Source of the DNA: Gyromitra esculenta
Taxonomy: Eukaryota > Ascomycota > Pezizomycetes > Pezizales > Discinaceae
Assembly: GCA_038503075.1 (NCBI GenBank)
Contig: JBCAML010000010.1
Coordinates: forward strand, 868,001-932,000
DNA: 64,000 nucleotides
Direction: 5' to 3'
Part shown: one piece after another, positions 62,417 to 64,000 of the stretch
How positions within the stretch are numbered: position 1 is the first letter of the stretch
Layout: each line of letters opens with the position of its first letter
Position numbers and translations under genes: made by a program
The notes under the pieces: generated by a model
Seen by the model: only the letters and a program-made list of their open reading frames with translations
The model's database searches: none
What the model was told of the DNA's origin: nothing

Positions 62417-64000
62417 TCAAAGCCCAACCTCAGAAATGATCTTTGCCGCTTCACGGTATGTCTTCAACAACCTCTCGCACTTCATTCTCTCCGCCTTGAT
62501 CGCGTCATCCTCGTACAAAAGATCACTAAAGAAGTCCTCCTTATACAACTCCGTAACCAGCCGGTTCTGGATGGCGTCTTTACTGTGATTGACAAGGAAA
62601 TGCATTACTGCTTTCGGGACCTGGTCCTGGATCGTCTCACGGACGATGTTGAAGTAGGACGAGATCAGCCGTTGGATTAGTTCCGTCTCCATTTGTTCTC
62701 GTTCTGTGAGGGCTGGCTCGTCTGACTGAGGCATAGCAGAAGGTTCCTGAACGAGAAATGAAAAGCTCAGTACTGATCCCTCCACAGAAACACCCATTGG
62801 ACTACATACCAGAGATGTTTCTTCAAAATCCCTCGACATCCGCTGCACATCCTGCACATTGAACTTTTCCCTTTCGATCCTCTCCTGGCCACGTCTGATG
62901 CTCTGACTGAAGCTCGGTTCTGGTATACTCTTGGGAGTCGCTCCGCTTGATGCCGGCATCCCTCCTTCCTTTCCAAAGAAATAGTTCAAGAATGAATCTG
63001 TTGCCTTGTTTTGCTGTTGGGTTGGCGAAGTGAAAACTTGTGGGCTGTTTGGTCTTCCGTTAATCGCTCCACTGACGGCTGATGATTGGAGGTGATGTCC
63101 GGGCGCTGGCGACATAGACCTGGAGTTAACACGGAAATGTCTGACGAGCTCACTCGTAGTATTATTACTTGGACTTTCATCAAACTCCTGTGAGTCAGTC
63201 CCGTTCACAGCTGGTTGGCCGCTTTCTGGGTTGAGGAGATTTGGTCTCCGTCGGTCGGCCGGGGTACGTTCCTTTCTTCTCTCCGCCGCCTGGGCCTTTC
63301 GCTCCTTCTCTTGCTTGTTTGAAATTACCGACGACATAGCCGCAGCGGCACCGAGGAAGTTAGGATGGTTGGTATTGATGTATGCCCTCTGGATTGCAAT
63401 CAAGCTTTCCACATAGGTTGATGTAGGACCTAATCGTTCCCTCAACAGGTCGCTAACAGTTTCGATCAATTTCGCCTGTAGTCTTGGATACCTCAAAAGC
63501 TCCTGGCTCCCGCACGTGTGAGCAATTTTAATTAATTCTTCGTAGACCAGCTCAACGCAACGATGTGATGGGACCTCTAGGAGCCTAATTTGAGGTTTTA
63601 CGAGCAGGTCAAAAGCAAGTTCAGGTACAAACAAGCTCGGTCTTGGTCCTGTCGAGTTCCTGATAGCTGTTCGGATGTCGAGAACTGAAAGGTTTGTTGT
63701 GGGGTCGATAAGCTCAAGAGAGTTACCAAAAACGCTGTTGAAGATGTAATATATCCTTGCACCTCCACAGAGATCCTTAGTTGAAATTTCAGAAGAAGTA
63801 CCATCAATGGACGAAATGAAGGCACTGGCAAAGCGGGTCATAAGTTGGAGGATAAGCGAGCCCTATGAAAAAGGTTAGGTCAAGCCAACTATTGAGTGAC
63901 GTCACTAAAAACACACCCGATGTTCCTTTCCACTGAAAGTCATATCCCCATAAGATGCAAGTTCCTGTTGTGTCTGGCCCATAAGAGTGTTCAGTCGAGC
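62417..64000 (-). CDS. DNM1: dynamin-related GTPase Dnm1 (C-terminal part, 5' end outside window)
   Basis: Dynamin-related protein that assembles around and divides mitochondria and peroxisomes. Three exons visible: 64000-63917 (continues beyond the window), 63862-62810 and 62746-62417, giving about 488 C-terminal residues. The GTPase domain is outside the window. The middle/stalk domain shows NTLMGQTQQELASYGDMTF, CGGARIYYIFNSVFGNSLE, RTAIRNSTGPRPSLFVPELA, LAIQRAYINTNHPNFLGAAA and NKQEKERK. A variable Ser/Asn-rich insert follows, with FLNYFFGKEGG, a motif typical of Dnm1 rather than Vps1. The GTPase effector domain starts at LTEREQMETELIQRLISSY and ends EAAKIISEVGL. The 63-nt intron 62747-62809 has no stop and keeps frame, so retention would insert 21 residues before the effector domain. 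Confidence 0.94.

Overview
The window is nuclear DNA of a filamentous ascomycete (Pezizomycotina-like). Nearly every gene carries one to eight short introns (about 45-110 nt, donors such as GTATGT/GTAAGT, branch sites such as GCTAAC or CTGAC close to the AG). The proteins are core eukaryotic housekeeping factors whose closest known relatives are fungal. I cannot name the species. There are no operons, CRISPR arrays, secondary-metabolite cluster genes or recognisable transposase/reverse-transcriptase genes. Exon boundaries below were worked out by hand from reading frame, splice sites and family conservation; nearly all chains keep phase and end on a stop.

Layout. 1-2830 is gene-free. 2.8-7.1 kb: RPN10 (proteasome, -) and a borealin/NBL1 gene (+) diverge from a 374-bp promoter; VMA10 (V-ATPase subunit G, -) diverges from a full-length kinesin-3 gene (+, 7.6-13.2 kb). 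14.2-16.2 kb: Sel1-repeat protein (+). 17.6-19.6 kb: a bZIP transcription factor (-) with a strongly hydrophobic segment after the zipper, preceded by 7.4 kb without a supported gene. 27.0-30.1 kb: TFIIIC subunit of the TFIIIC90 type (-). 35.2-37.1 kb: five-CCCH zinc-finger protein (-). 38.0-39.3 kb: TFIIF beta subunit (-). 42.3-44.0 kb: Osh4/Kes1-type oxysterol-binding protein (+), followed by triosephosphate isomerase (+, 44.6-45.8 kb). 49.7-53.6 kb: SmD2 (-) and a UBA-TPR-J-domain auxilin-like protein (-). 57.7-61.0 kb: F-box protein (+) and COP9 signalosome subunit 4 (+). 62.4 kb to the end: DNM1 dynamin-related GTPase (-), truncated by the window edge.

Gene-dense islands alternate with AT-rich gene-free blocks of 3-7 kb (19.6-27.0, 30.1-35.2, 39.3-42.3, 45.8-49.7, 53.6-57.6 kb). 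These hold repeats: a tRNA-derived SINE-like element with a 14-bp target-site duplication and an adjacent 5'-truncated relative with its own 14-bp duplication (47.87-48.23 kb), a foldback inverted repeat (32.75-32.88 kb), a GGCATCAGG-type minisatellite around a tRNA-like relic (41.1-41.7 kb), and at least nine copies of the palindrome TACATGTA.

The genes do not form one pathway; they serve proteolysis (RPN10, F-box, CSN4), division and transport (borealin, kinesin-3, DNM1, auxilin-like, Osh4), transcription and RNA (TFIIIC, TFIIF, CCCH protein, SmD2, bZIP) and metabolism (TPI, V-ATPase). I saw no convincing new multi-gene system. The observations most worth a second look are the SINE-like pair, the possibly membrane-anchored bZIP factor, and the unusual tiny exons (start-codon-only exons and a 9-nt microexon).
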